Shown here one piece after another: positions 15,276 to 24,070 of a DNA stretch of 64,000 bases. The translations under genes were made by a program, and so were the position numbers. Each line of letters opens with the position of its first letter. The stretch's first letter is position 1. This stretch comes from Spirochaeta thermophila DSM 6192. GTDB lineage: Bacteria > Spirochaetota > Spirochaetia > Winmispirales > Winmispiraceae. The notes under the pieces are model-generated. The model did not search any database. It was given only the letters and a program-made list of their open reading frames with translations, and was not told where the DNA came from. Where the stretch lies: assembly GCF_000147075.1 (NCBI RefSeq), contig NC_014484.1:761501-825500 (forward strand). Direction: 5' to 3'.

Positions 15276-15800
15276 ATGGAAGTCTTTAATTCACTTGCGC
15301 CGGTGATTCAGGAACACATCAAACAGATGGCCAAGACCACGGGTCTTCCTCTAGAGGATGAGACCTACGAGAAGCTCGCGAAGGCCTGGGTCGAGAAGGA
15401 GAAGGCCTTTCAGGAGGCGCTCCAGGAACATCGGTTCGAAGAGGTCTCGTTCTTCGGGAAGGACGATCCTCGCGGGCTGCTCGTGCTCACCTACTCGGGG
15501 TCGCTCCTTTCCATAGGGCCGCTCAAGGATGGTAAGCGGAGGGTGGAGTACACATCCATCGGCCTGCGCACCGATGTGCCCGACAGCGCCGTGAAGGAGG
15601 ACTCCGATCTCGCCGAGGATGTGGAGACCGATGCAGTGGTGAAGTTCTCCCGGGGGCCTATCCAGCAGAGTTCTCCGGTCTACAAGATCGCGGTGTTCTC
15701 CGAGGAGAAACCGGCCGAGGAGGAGGACGAACTGCTCACCCAGGTGATCCAGGAGCTCAGCGAGGATTTTGCAGAGATCAATAAGACCGTGATCGACTGA
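15276..15800 (+). CDS. Conserved protein, paralogue of the HU-fused neighbour's N-domain
   Basis: A 174-residue cytoplasmic protein of unknown function. ATG 15276 has AAGGAGG in front and is preferred over an earlier in-frame ATG at 15210. The core around DDPRGLLVLTYSGSLLS and the late SSPVYKIAVF align with the divergently transcribed gene at 14336-15211, so the pair arose by duplication, one copy carrying HU. The C-terminus is acidic. Its stop overlaps the ATG of the phosphoesterase (TGATG), and it heads the run leading into the kinase and FHA genes. Confidence 0.7.
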   Translation: MEVFNSLAPVIQEHIKQMAKTTGLPLEDETYEKLAKAWVEKEKAFQEALQEHRFEEVSFFGKDDPRGLLVLTYSGSLLSIGPLKDGKRRVEYTSIGLRTDVPDSAVKEDSDLAEDVETDAVVKFSRGPIQQSSPVYKIAVFSEEKPAEEEDELLTQVIQELSEDFAEINKTVID

Positions 15801-16786
15801 TGCCGCTCCTTGACGTGCTGGACCAGATACGGGCCAGGGACGGCCTTCCCGAACGGGATGCCTACCTCGCGCTGGTGGAGGAGAGCCTCTCTCTGTTGGA
15901 GGGTGAGCCCCCTGTGTACCGACCGCGGGACGTACAGGGCCGGAGTGGGGGGCTCGTGTACCTCGATCCCGAGCTCCCCACCGTGATCGTGCCCGACCTG
16001 CACGCGAGGTACGACTTCTTCCACGCCCTCATGCACGCCCGGCTGTTGGGGGCCGGACGGGTGGGGGAGATGCTCGAGGAGGGGCGCATACAGGTGCTCT
16101 GCCTGGGCGATGGGTTCCACTCGGAGCGGAGGGGGAGGGAGCGGTGGAAGCAGGCCTTCGACGAGTACGCCACCGCCTTCAGGGTGCGGAGGGCCATGGA
16201 CGAGGAGATGAAGGAGAGTTTCGCGCTCATGGAGATGGTGATGCGTTGTAAGCTCGCCGCTCCCCGTTGCTTCCACTTTCTGAAGGGAAACCATGAGAAC
16301 ATCCTCAACGAGGAAGGGGAAGGGAACCATCCTTTCAGGAAGTACGCCTTCGAGGGCGAGATGGTGAGGGAGTACGTGCTCCGGTTTTACGGCGAGGACT
16401 TCCTCCACACGTATGCGAGGTTCGAGAAGGCGTTGCCTCTCCTCGCGGTAGGAGGGCGTTTCCTCGCCTCCCACGCCGAGCCTGCCGAGGTGTACGACGA
16501 GGAGGTGGTGATCAACATGCGGCTCTATCCCGAGGTGATCTACGGCCTCACCTGGACGGACAACGAGGCCGCGGACGAGGGGAGCGTGGAGGGGATGCTC
16601 GCGCACTACCTTCCGGACGTGCCCGATGCTGTGTATTTCGGAGGGCACCGCCCGGTCTCCGGTGCTTACATGGAGCGGGCGGGAGGGCGGTACATCCAGG
16701 TACACAATCCTTCGCGCTGGGGGGTGGCGGTGGTGATGCCCCAGAGGCCCTTTGATCCAGGAACTGATCTCATCGACATCCACTGA
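15800..16786 (+). CDS. Calcineurin-like metallophosphoesterase
   Basis: A 328-residue protein with the metal-binding motifs of the family in order: PDLHARYDFF (DxH) near 62, CLGDGFHSE (GD..H) near 98, KGNHEN near 165, SHAEPAE near 223 and GGHRP near 285. No signal peptide is seen, so it acts in the cytoplasm. It sits between an unknown regulator and a Hanks-type kinase and could reverse kinase-dependent phosphorylation or cleave another phosphoester; the substrate cannot be told. Its stop codon is nine bases before the kinase GTG. Confidence 0.82.
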   Translation: MPLLDVLDQIRARDGLPERDAYLALVEESLSLLEGEPPVYRPRDVQGRSGGLVYLDPELPTVIVPDLHARYDFFHALMHARLLGAGRVGEMLEEGRIQVLCLGDGFHSERRGRERWKQAFDEYATAFRVRRAMDEEMKESFALMEMVMRCKLAAPRCFHFLKGNHENILNEEGEGNHPFRKYAFEGEMVREYVLRFYGEDFLHTYARFEKALPLLAVGGRFLASHAEPAEVYDEEVVINMRLYPEVIYGLTWTDNEAADEGSVEGMLAHYLPDVPDAVYFGGHRPVSGAYMERAGGRYIQVHNPSRWGVAVVMPQRPFDPGTDLIDIH

Positions 16787-16797
16787 AGGAGGGTGTG

Positions 16798-18654
16798 GTG
16801 GCGGAACAGCCCAAGGAGATAGGCAACTACAAGGTGATCTCGCTCCTCGCACGGGGCGGCATGGGTGCGGTGTACAAGGCCCTCCACCCCGTGCTCAAGC
16901 GCCACGTGGTGATAAAGAAGCTTGCCCTCAAGGGGCGGAAGGAGGTCATCGAACGCTTCAAACGTGAGGCGAAGATCCTCCTCGACTGCAAGGACCCCAG
17001 GATCGTCCACATGTACGACTATTTCACGGAGGGACGTTCCCACTACATCGTGATGGAGTTCGTGGACGGGATGGCCGTGGATGTGCTCGTCAAGCAGCGG
17101 CGCTACCTCCCTGCGCCCCTCGCCCTCTATGTCCTCCGCGAGGTGTGCTATGCCCTCAAGTATGCGCACGACCGAGGTATCGTGCACAGGGACATCAAAC
17201 CGGCCAACATCCTCATATCCAAGGAAGGTGAGGTCAAACTCACCGACTTCGGCATCGCCGCCGTGGAGAGCGACGAGGAGGAGGATCTCACCCGAGAGGG
17301 AATGACCCTCGGCACGCCTTCCTACATGCCACCCGAGCAGTTCAAGGATGCGAAACACGTGGACAAACGGGCCGACATCTACGCCCTCGGCGTGATGCTC
17401 TATGAGATGGTGACGGGTAAGCGTCCGTTTCCCGGCAATTTCGCTCCCGAGACCATCATGATGATCCAGAAGGGGCGCTACCTCCCGGTGAAGAAGCTCA
17501 ATCCCGATGTGCCCCGCACGGTGAGCAGGATCATCCGCAGGACCATCAATCCCAATCCCCGGAGGCGGTTCCAGGATGTGGCCCAGATCATCCGGATGGT
17601 GGAGCGCTACCTCTCGCGCTTCGATGAGGCCGAGCTCAGGCATACGCTCTCGGCCATGGTGCTCCAGCCTGCGATCCCCGAGCCCGAGTTCAGGCAACGG
17701 AGGCGGGGAGGGCTCGTGGCGGCGCTTCTCGCATTCGGTGTGCTCCTCTTGGGTGGTGCGGGGTACGCGGGATGGCGGACCGGTTTCATCCAGGAGACGG
17801 TACTCGCCTCACGGTACGGGCGCCTTGACGTGGAGGTGCGGGTGCCGGCCGGGGTGAAGGAGCCGGAGGAGCTTTTCGTCAAGGGGGTGCTCTTCATCAA
17901 CGACCGGAACGAGATCCCACCTGCGCCGTATCCACCGTTGCGCTTCGAGTTCGTAGGGGAGGAGGGGGAAACCCTGGTCTTCTCGTCCCGCCCCCTGTAC
18001 GTGGCGCCCGGTGCCTATCGTCTCAAACTCATGGTGGAAAACAGGGTGTACTGGTATTCCTGGGAGATCCTTCCTCTCTCCGAGGGTGGGCTTCCGCCTC
18101 TTCTCGTGGATGTGGGCGAGGTGGCCGTCCGTCCGCTCAGGGTGGAGGGCGTAGCCCGTGACGCCCTCAGCGGCACGAGGATCCTGGAAGGGGTGCGGTT
18201 CCTCGTGCTCCTCGACGGTCGCTGGGTGTCGATCGATGAGGTGGAGGCAGGGAGACTGGTGACCGGACGCGTGTGGCGCTTCCGGGCAGAGGCAGAGGGG
18301 TACTACCCCGAGGTCTTCTCCCTCCTCATACGCCCGGGGCAGGACGAGCTTATCCTCTCCGCCGCCTTGGTGCCGAAACCGGGGAGGCTCGTGCTCTCGG
18401 CGCCCGAGGGCGTCACGTTCCTTCTCGACGGGAAGGAGCGGGTACGTGCAGGGGGACAGGATCTCGGGTGGGTGGATCTCTCTGTCTACCGCGGAGGGGA
18501 AGGTGTCTGGGATCTCCCCTCCGGTCGATATGAGGCCACGGTGCGCAAGGGGGGGGAGGAGGCCCGTTTGGTCTTCCTCCTTCCCCCCGAGGGAGAGGTG
18601 CGGCTCTCGGTGCGTGAAGGGGAGGGTGGACTCATGCTCATGAAGGAGGAGTAG
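16798..18654 (+). CDS. Hanks-type Ser/Thr protein kinase, membrane-anchored
   Basis: A 618-residue protein. Kinase domain about 10-275: glycine loop ARGGMGAVYKA, invariant lysine in VVIKK, catalytic loop HRDIKPANI, DFG, and TPSYMPPEQ. A single membrane segment (AALLAFGVLLLGGAGYAGW) lies near 305-323, followed by about 295 residues of beta-rich extracytoplasmic sequence with PEGA-like repeats rather than PASTA. GTG 16798 fits the GGAGGG ribosome site better than GTG 16795. Next come a membrane FHA protein and a VWA-FHA protein, likely substrates or readers. The outer part probably senses an envelope signal (inference). Confidence 0.9.
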   Translation: MAEQPKEIGNYKVISLLARGGMGAVYKALHPVLKRHVVIKKLALKGRKEVIERFKREAKILLDCKDPRIVHMYDYFTEGRSHYIVMEFVDGMAVDVLVKQRRYLPAPLALYVLREVCYALKYAHDRGIVHRDIKPANILISKEGEVKLTDFGIAAVESDEEEDLTREGMTLGTPSYMPPEQFKDAKHVDKRADIYALGVMLYEMVTGKRPFPGNFAPETIMMIQKGRYLPVKKLNPDVPRTVSRIIRRTINPNPRRRFQDVAQIIRMVERYLSRFDEAELRHTLSAMVLQPAIPEPEFRQRRRGGLVAALLAFGVLLLGGAGYAGWRTGFIQETVLASRYGRLDVEVRVPAGVKEPEELFVKGVLFINDRNEIPPAPYPPLRFEFVGEEGETLVFSSRPLYVAPGAYRLKLMVENRVYWYSWEILPLSEGGLPPLLVDVGEVAVRPLRVEGVARDALSGTRILEGVRFLVLLDGRWVSIDEVEAGRLVTGRVWRFRAEAEGYYPEVFSLLIRPGQDELILSAALVPKPGRLVLSAPEGVTFLLDGKERVRAGGQDLGWVDLSVYRGGEGVWDLPSGRYEATVRKGGEEARLVFLLPPEGEVRLSVREGEGGLMLMKEE

Positions 18655-18655
18655 T

Positions 18656-19546
18656 ATGTCGCTCATGATGAAACGTCTCGTGATGATGCTTCTGGGGGTG
18701 GTGGGGGGGATCGTGGTGTGGCCCCTCCTGCTCCTCGTGGAGAGCCTGCAGACGGTCTTTTCGAGCTATCTCGTGTTCTCACTGCTCGAAGGGATGCTCT
18801 TCGGCCTCGTCTTCGGTGCGGTCTTCGGTTCCTTCGAGGGGATCGTGGTCTCCTCGCGCCGAAAGGGGCTCCTTGGGCTGCTTTGGGGTGCGATCTTCGG
18901 CCTTGCGAGCGGCGCGCTGGGGATCCTCGTCGGCCAGCAGGTGCTCTTCGTGGTGGCCGAAGGTGTGCTCTCGGGGTGGGAACGGGGCCGGGAGGCGGGA
19001 CTCATGTTCGCGAGCGGGCTCGGCTGGGGGTTCATAGGCCTTCTGGTGGCCCTCACCGAGGGGTTCAGGTCCCGATCCCTGCGCAAGCTCGGGGTGGGGA
19101 TCGCAGGCGGGCTTGTCGGAGGCCTCGTGGGGGGAAGTGCCCTCCAGGCCTTCAAGCTCTCCTTTCCCGGAAGTCCCTGGGCGCTTCTCGGAGGGCTCGT
19201 GCTCTTCGGACTTCTCTTGAGTTTCTTCTATGCCTTCTTCGAGAACCGGTTCTCGTGGGGGGCGCTCAAGGTCCTCACAGGGCCGCTCAAGAACAAGGAA
19301 TACCACCTCGTCAAGACGAAGATGAGCATCGGGGCCGATCCGAAGTGTGACATCGTGCTCAAGGGGTATGGAGAAGTGCGACCGGTGCACGCCTGGATCA
19401 TGATGCGTAAGGGAAAGGTGGTGGTCCGAAGGGAGGGGGATGCATCCCTCAGGGTGAACGACCGGACGGTGGAGGAGGCCCAGCTCCGGAGGGAGGATGT
19501 CATCGCCTTTGGCAAGGCCAAGCTCATCTACGGCATATTCGTGTAG
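18656..19546 (+). CDS. Multi-span membrane protein with C-terminal FHA domain
   Basis: A 296-residue protein with about six hydrophobic segments in residues 5-195 (glycine-rich, for example VFGAVFGSFEG and GGLVGGLVGGS), then a cytoplasmic FHA domain (about 215-296: KTKMSIGADPKCDIVL, VRPVHAWIM, VNDRTVEEAQL). The FHA serine/arginine signature is somewhat relaxed (GADPKCD rather than GR). It begins one base after the kinase stop. It is probably a membrane component that docks phosphorylated partners of the kinase. Confidence 0.8.
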   Translation: MSLMMKRLVMMLLGVVGGIVVWPLLLLVESLQTVFSSYLVFSLLEGMLFGLVFGAVFGSFEGIVVSSRRKGLLGLLWGAIFGLASGALGILVGQQVLFVVAEGVLSGWERGREAGLMFASGLGWGFIGLLVALTEGFRSRSLRKLGVGIAGGLVGGLVGGSALQAFKLSFPGSPWALLGGLVLFGLLLSFFYAFFENRFSWGALKVLTGPLKNKEYHLVKTKMSIGADPKCDIVLKGYGEVRPVHAWIMMRKGKVVVRREGDASLRVNDRTVEEAQLRREDVIAFGKAKLIYGIFV

Positions 19547-19555
19547 GAGGGGGGT

Positions 19556-20932
19556 ATGAAGGTACGCTATGCGTTCATGTTGGTGGCCGTCATGTGGCTG
19601 GGAGGGGCGCTCTCCTCTCAGACGCTCACCATCACCCAGGTGGACACCTCGTCGCTCCTGTTCACCCAGACGGTGAGGGCCTACTTCTATGTGGACAATC
19701 TCCCAGGGGGGAAGGTGCTCACCGCCGCCGACATCGAAGCACGGGAATCTCCCGACGGCGCCTCGTGGCGCCTCCTGCCCGTGCGCTCGGTGCGGCGGGG
19801 CGTGAACCGCGAGGAAGGGATCTCGTTCCTCCTCGTGCTCGACGCCTCGGGGAGCATGTGGGACGCTCTCGACGGCACGCCCACGGAAGATCCGGACCGG
19901 ATGCGGATCACTCATGCAAAGCGGGCGATCCGTGAGTTCCTTCCGCTCCTCTCCGGGCGGGACAGGGTGGGACTCGCGGTGTTCAACCGCACCTATCGGG
20001 TGATCCAACCGATCGTCGGCGATCCCTCCCTGGTGCTCGAGAAGCTCGATGCGATCGAGCGTCCCTCCCGCGAGCAGGCCTACACCGAGCTCTACCGCTC
20101 GATGGAAGAGGCCCTCACCGACTTCGGGGAGGAGGGGAGACGGCGGGTGCTCGTGGTGCTTTCGGATGGTGAGAACTTTCCGGTGGATCCTTCAGAGAGT
20201 CCCTCCACTCCCGGGACCGCGATCGATCTCGCCCACCGCTACGGCATCACCTGCTACGTGATCCACTTCGGTACCGAGAAGGACAGGCTCATAGGGGATC
20301 TCGCCTCCGAGACCGGGGGAAGGGTCTTCGATGCGCGCAATGCCCTCGAGCTGGCCTCGGTGTACACCGCGATCCAGGAGCAGGTGCTCCAGGAATATGC
20401 GGTCGCCTACTATGCGGCGATGTTCCCGGGTGAACGGAGGTACGTGCGCATAGCCCTGAAGGGTTCCGGCACCTCCGACGAACAGTACTACTACGCCGGC
20501 ACGGTCCTGGGCAGCGCATCCACCGGTGTGCCGTGGTACGCCCTGGTCCTCATGCTCCTCGCGATCGGTGTGTGGGCCTTCTTCCTCCTCTTCAAGCTGG
20601 AGAAGGAGACGACTCAGGCGGGACTCCAGCTCCTCTTCGGTGCCCCCGGCATGGGCACACGCATGTTCGCCCTCGCAGGGACCAAGACCGTGATAGGTGG
20701 CGATGCCACGGCCGACATCACCATCACAGGGAACCCCTCGCTCAGGCCGCAGGCGGCCACCATCTACTACGATCCGGATCGGGGCCAGTACACCATCCAG
20801 GGCGACGCAGAGCTCACGGTGAACAATCAGCCGGTGACGAGCAAGAAGCTCGAACCGGGGGATGTGATCAATATCTCGGGCACGGTCGTGGTCTTCGATG
20901 CACCCGACGAGGAGAAGGGCAAGAGGGGCTAG
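19556..20932 (+). CDS. Secreted-type VWA domain protein with cytoplasmic FHA domain
   Basis: A 458-residue protein. Signal peptide at 1-20, then a von Willebrand A domain (about 85-285) with the metal site DASGSMWDALDG and SDGEN. One membrane span (ALVLMLLAIGVWAFFLLF) lies near 325-342. The C-terminal FHA domain (about 355-450) has GGDATADITI and VNNQPV. The topology puts VWA outside and FHA inside, so it may pass phospho-signals from the kinase to an extracytoplasmic complex (inference). Last gene of the cluster; the convergent cobS ends 11 bases away and no terminator lies between. Confidence 0.82.
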   Translation: MKVRYAFMLVAVMWLGGALSSQTLTITQVDTSSLLFTQTVRAYFYVDNLPGGKVLTAADIEARESPDGASWRLLPVRSVRRGVNREEGISFLLVLDASGSMWDALDGTPTEDPDRMRITHAKRAIREFLPLLSGRDRVGLAVFNRTYRVIQPIVGDPSLVLEKLDAIERPSREQAYTELYRSMEEALTDFGEEGRRRVLVVLSDGENFPVDPSESPSTPGTAIDLAHRYGITCYVIHFGTEKDRLIGDLASETGGRVFDARNALELASVYTAIQEQVLQEYAVAYYAAMFPGERRYVRIALKGSGTSDEQYYYAGTVLGSASTGVPWYALVLMLLAIGVWAFFLLFKLEKETTQAGLQLLFGAPGMGTRMFALAGTKTVIGGDATADITITGNPSLRPQAATIYYDPDRGQYTIQGDAELTVNNQPVTSKKLEPGDVINISGTVVVFDAPDEEKGKRG

Positions 20933-20943
20933 CGGCGATCACC

Positions 20944-21735
20944 TCACGGGAGGGGGGTTGGGCCTGTCGCCGCCGCACATGCGAGGAGGGTGATGACGAA
21001 CGAAATCTGATGTACCGCGCCCAGGGTGTCACCAGTGAGGCCTCCGATTCGGCGGGTGAAGAGCGAGCAGAGGAGACGGACGACGAGTCCCAGGCCGAAG
21101 AGGCCGGCACCGAGGGCGAGGAGGGAAGGCCAGCCTCGTTCGAGAACGAGGAGGAGTCCCGGAACGGAGAGGGGAAGGCCGGAGAGGAAGAGGTCGGAGA
21201 GAGGGATTCGTCCCACGAAGATCGAACCAAGGCCAGAGGGCCGGGCCGGGGTGGTCCGCCACATGGCGAGCACCGTGGCCCAGCGGGCTGCGATCGGGGC
21301 GCCGAGGAGTGCTGGAGCGGAGAGGGGGGAGGGGAGGAGGGAGGTGAGGGCTGCGAGGGCGAGTACGGTGGTGAGGATGAGGGAGAGGTTGCCCGCGGTC
21401 CCGGGGTGAGGGTCTTTCATGGCGGCGAGCCGGAGGTGTCGGTCTTCCTCGGGATCGGGATGAGGTCTCACTGCAAGGCCATCGAAGGTATCGGAAAGGC
21501 CATCCTGGTGGAAGCCTCCGCCGAGGGCGGTGATGAAGGTGAGGATGAGGGCGGAGGAGAGGAAGGGAGGAAAGAAGAGCGTACAGAGCCGGGCGAGGGC
21601 GAGGAGCATCGCTCCCTCCATGAGCCCCACCACCCCCATCCATCCCACCGCCCCCCTCAGTTCCTCCTCGGCCTTCACCCCCACCCCCACCCCCACCCTC
21701 CACACCAGCCCCATCGCCACCAGCAGTCCCCTCAT
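20944..21735 (-). CDS. cobS: Adenosylcobinamide-GDP ribazoletransferase (cobalamin synthase)
   Basis: A 263-residue integral membrane protein. The family signature GGGFHQDGLSDTFDGLA near 68 and the later GRIPLSD and GGLTGDTLGA segments are clear, with several hydrophobic spans. It joins alpha-ribazole to adenosylcobinamide-GDP, the last assembly step of the lower loop of B12. The ATG overlaps the cobT stop (ATGA). The plus strand here is very C-rich, so other frames are open by chance and were ignored. Confidence 0.9.
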   Translation of the reverse strand: MRGLLVAMGLVWRVGVGVGVKAEEELRGAVGWMGVVGLMEGAMLLALARLCTLFFPPFLSSALILTFITALGGGFHQDGLSDTFDGLAVRPHPDPEEDRHLRLAAMKDPHPGTAGNLSLILTTVLALAALTSLLPSPLSAPALLGAPIAARWATVLAMWRTTPARPSGLGSIFVGRIPLSDLFLSGLPLSVPGLLLVLERGWPSLLALGAGLFGLGLVVRLLCSLFTRRIGGLTGDTLGAVHQISFVITLLACAAATGPTPLP

Positions 21736-22838
21736 CCCTTCCCCCTCGCCACCCCTGCCTCCTCGAAGGTGCGCATCTGCTGGTAGACGCGCACCCCCGC
21801 CTCCACCACCCCCATCCCCAGCACCGCACCCGTCCCCTCCCCCAACCGCATCCCCAGGTCCAGGAGCGGGCTGAGCCCCATCGCCTCGAGCATCACGCGG
21901 TGCCCCGGCTCGGGCGAGACGTGGCCGGCGAACAGGTAGTCCCTCACCGTGGGGCACAGCCGCCACGCCACCAACGCGCCGGCCGTGCTGATGAGCCCGT
22001 CCAGCACCACCGGCACCCTGTGTGCCGCCGCTCCCAGCACCGCCCCGGCGATCGCCCCTATCTCGGCCCCGCCCACCGCTGCCAACACCTCCATCGCCCC
22101 CCGCCCCTCGAGCCCGTGCCGCCTCACCCCCTCCTCCACCACCCGCACCTTCTTCGCGAGCCGATCGCCCCTCACCCCTGTGCCCGGCCCTACCACCTCC
22201 TCCGCCCTCCTCCCCAGCAAGGCCGCCGCCACCGCGCTTGCCGCCGTGCTGTTCCCTATCCCCATCTCCCCCACCGCCAAGAGCCTGTACCCCCTGGCCA
22301 CATACTCCTCCGTGCACCGCACCCCCACCTCCATGGATCGTCTCGCCTCCTCCTCGGTCATCGCCGGTTCCTGCAGGAAGTTGCGCGTCCCGTAGACCAC
22401 CTTCTCCCGGACCAACCCCTCCGTCGGAGGCAGATCCTCCGCCACCCCCACGTCCACCACCACCACATCCGCCCCAACCTGCTTCGCCAGCACATTCACC
22501 GCAGCCCTCCCCGAAAGAAAGGTGGAGACCATCTGGACCGTCACCTCCCTCGGGTAGCCCGACACCCCTTCCTCCGCCACACCGTGATCCCCCGCGAACA
22601 CGAAGACCGCTTTCCGTCCTATATCGGGCATCTCCTCACCCCTGATGGCCACCACCCTTGCCGCACACTCCTCGAGCCGCCCCAGGCTCCCGGGCGGTTT
22701 GGTGAGGTTGTCGAGTCGCGCTCGGGCCGTGCGGAACCAGTGCCCCTCCGGACTCCTGATCCGGGCGATCACCTCCTCGAGGATCCCCGGAGATCCCTTC
22801 CCCCGCAGCCCCGCTTCACGCTCCCGTGGCCCGTACAT
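21732..22838 (-). CDS. cobT: Nicotinate-nucleotide-dimethylbenzimidazole phosphoribosyltransferase
   Basis: A 368-residue protein. Family features: LTKPPGSLGRLE near 35, FAGDHGV near 65, GEMGIGNST near 165 (the catalytic glutamate lies late, in the GHVSPEPGH region near 305) and VLDGLISTAGAL. It transfers ribose phosphate from nicotinate mononucleotide to a base such as dimethylbenzimidazole, releasing nicotinate. ATG 22838 is chosen because GGAGGAGG lies just upstream, giving MYGPRERE. The substrate is the product of PncB encoded in the same operon, and PncB can recycle the released nicotinate. Confidence 0.93.
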   Translation of the reverse strand: MYGPREREAGLRGKGSPGILEEVIARIRSPEGHWFRTARARLDNLTKPPGSLGRLEECAARVVAIRGEEMPDIGRKAVFVFAGDHGVAEEGVSGYPREVTVQMVSTFLSGRAAVNVLAKQVGADVVVVDVGVAEDLPPTEGLVREKVVYGTRNFLQEPAMTEEEARRSMEVGVRCTEEYVARGYRLLAVGEMGIGNSTAASAVAAALLGRRAEEVVGPGTGVRGDRLAKKVRVVEEGVRRHGLEGRGAMEVLAAVGGAEIGAIAGAVLGAAAHRVPVVLDGLISTAGALVAWRLCPTVRDYLFAGHVSPEPGHRVMLEAMGLSPLLDLGMRLGEGTGAVLGMGVVEAGVRVYQQMRTFEEAGVARGKG

Positions 22839-22914
22839 CACCGCACCTCCTCCTCGTCGGAACTCACGATCTGTAAAAGCCCTCCCGAACCCTCGGGGCC
22901 GGGCACCCATCTCC

Positions 22915-23433
22915 TCACTTTATCCGGACAGGGATGCCCGTCACCATGAGCACCACCTCGTCCGCTCGAGCGGCGAGTTCCCGATTCACTGAACCGAGCA
23001 GATCACGAAACCGCCTTCCGAGAGGGGTAGGGGGGACCAGCCCCATACCCACCTCGTTCGTCACGAGGACGAGGCGAGACCCCTCATCCGTACGCCCCCT
23101 CCAGGATTCCACCTCCCTGTGGAAGGCCTCGATACGACCTTCCGGCTCGACCCCCTTCACCAGGAGATTGGAGACCCACACCGCGATGCAATCCATCACC
23201 ACCACCCCGTCTCGCTGGCGGCCCAGGACCCCGGCGGGGTCCAGCGCCTCCTCCACCGTCTCCCACCCGGAACCACGGTCCTTTCGATGCCGCGCGATGC
23301 GTGCACGCATCTCCTCGTCCACGGGCTCCGCCGTTGCGATGAAGACCCGCCTTCCCGAAGGGGGGGCCAGCTCGAGGGCGTAGGCACTCTTTCCGCTTCG
23401 CGCCCCTCCAGTGATGAGGATCACCCTTCCCAT
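22915..23433 (-). CDS. cobU: Adenosylcobinamide kinase / guanylyltransferase
   Basis: A 172-residue protein with P-loop GGARSGKSAYA at 9-19, then FIATAEP, ARHRKDRG (histidine of guanylylation) and late VTNEVGMGLVP. It phosphorylates adenosylcobinamide and adds GMP to give the activated ring used by CobS. Normal family length. It lies between pncA and cobT on the same strand, with a 76-base gap before cobT. Confidence 0.93.
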   Translation of the reverse strand: MGRVILITGGARSGKSAYALELAPPSGRRVFIATAEPVDEEMRARIARHRKDRGSGWETVEEALDPAGVLGRQRDGVVVMDCIAVWVSNLLVKGVEPEGRIEAFHREVESWRGRTDEGSRLVLVTNEVGMGLVPPTPLGRRFRDLLGSVNRELAARADEVVLMVTGIPVRIK

Positions 23434-23461
23434 CCTGCCCCCCTCCCTCCGTGGACCCCCC

Positions 23462-24070
23462 TCAGCGTACGTTCCCCGACCGTAGGATGGTGATCCCCTG
23501 TTCCCTCATGCGGACCACCGCCTTTTCGAAGTCCTCCTGATCGAGGGGCCTCGTAGCGTCCTCCACCACGAAGGTGGCGAATCCCTCGGCGGCCGCATCC
23601 ATGGCCGTGTAGAAGACGCAGTACTCGCCGGCGAGCCCCGTCACGTACACCTCCCTCACCCCCCGCTCCCGCAGGTACCCGGCGAGCCCCGTGGTCCGCT
23701 TCCGGCCGTTGTCGTAGAACCCGCTATAGCTGTCGATCCCGGGATCCGTCCCCTTGCGGACGATCGCCTCCACGGGACGGAGGTCGAGCCCGGGTGCGAA
23801 CTCCGCGCCCGGGGATCCCTGCACGCAGTGATCGGGCCAGAGCACCTGCTCGAGTCCCTCGAGGGTGATCACCTCGTAGGGCCTCCTCCCCGGATGATTC
23901 GATGCGAAGCTCTTGTGTGTGGCAGGGTGCCAGTCCTGGGTGGCCACCACCACGTCGAACCGGCCCATGAGGCGGTTGATCACCGGGATGACGGCATCGC
24001 CTTCCGGCACCGGAAGGGCCCCTCCCGGGACGAAATCGTTCTGGACGTCCACGACGATGAGCGCTCTCAT
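23462..24070 (-). CDS. pncA: Nicotinamidase
   Basis: A 202-residue isochorismatase-fold hydrolase. The catalytic triad is visible: aspartate in VVDVQNDF (D8), lysine in VRKGTD near 104 and cysteine in GLAGEYCV near 150; metal ligands fall in TQDWHPATH near 45-53. It turns nicotinamide into nicotinate, feeding PncB. The ATG overlaps the pncB stop (ATGA), so the two salvage enzymes are coupled. Confidence 0.93.
   Translation of the reverse strand: MRALIVVDVQNDFVPGGALPVPEGDAVIPVINRLMGRFDVVVATQDWHPATHKSFASNHPGRRPYEVITLEGLEQVLWPDHCVQGSPGAEFAPGLDLRPVEAIVRKGTDPGIDSYSGFYDNGRKRTTGLAGYLRERGVREVYVTGLAGEYCVFYTAMDAAAEGFATFVVEDATRPLDQEDFEKAVVRMREQGITILRSGNVR

Noticed and set aside
20944-22317. One long minus-strand frame across cobS and the 3' half of cobT
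   Set aside because: Only the part from 21735 down encodes CobS; the rest is cobT read in the wrong frame.
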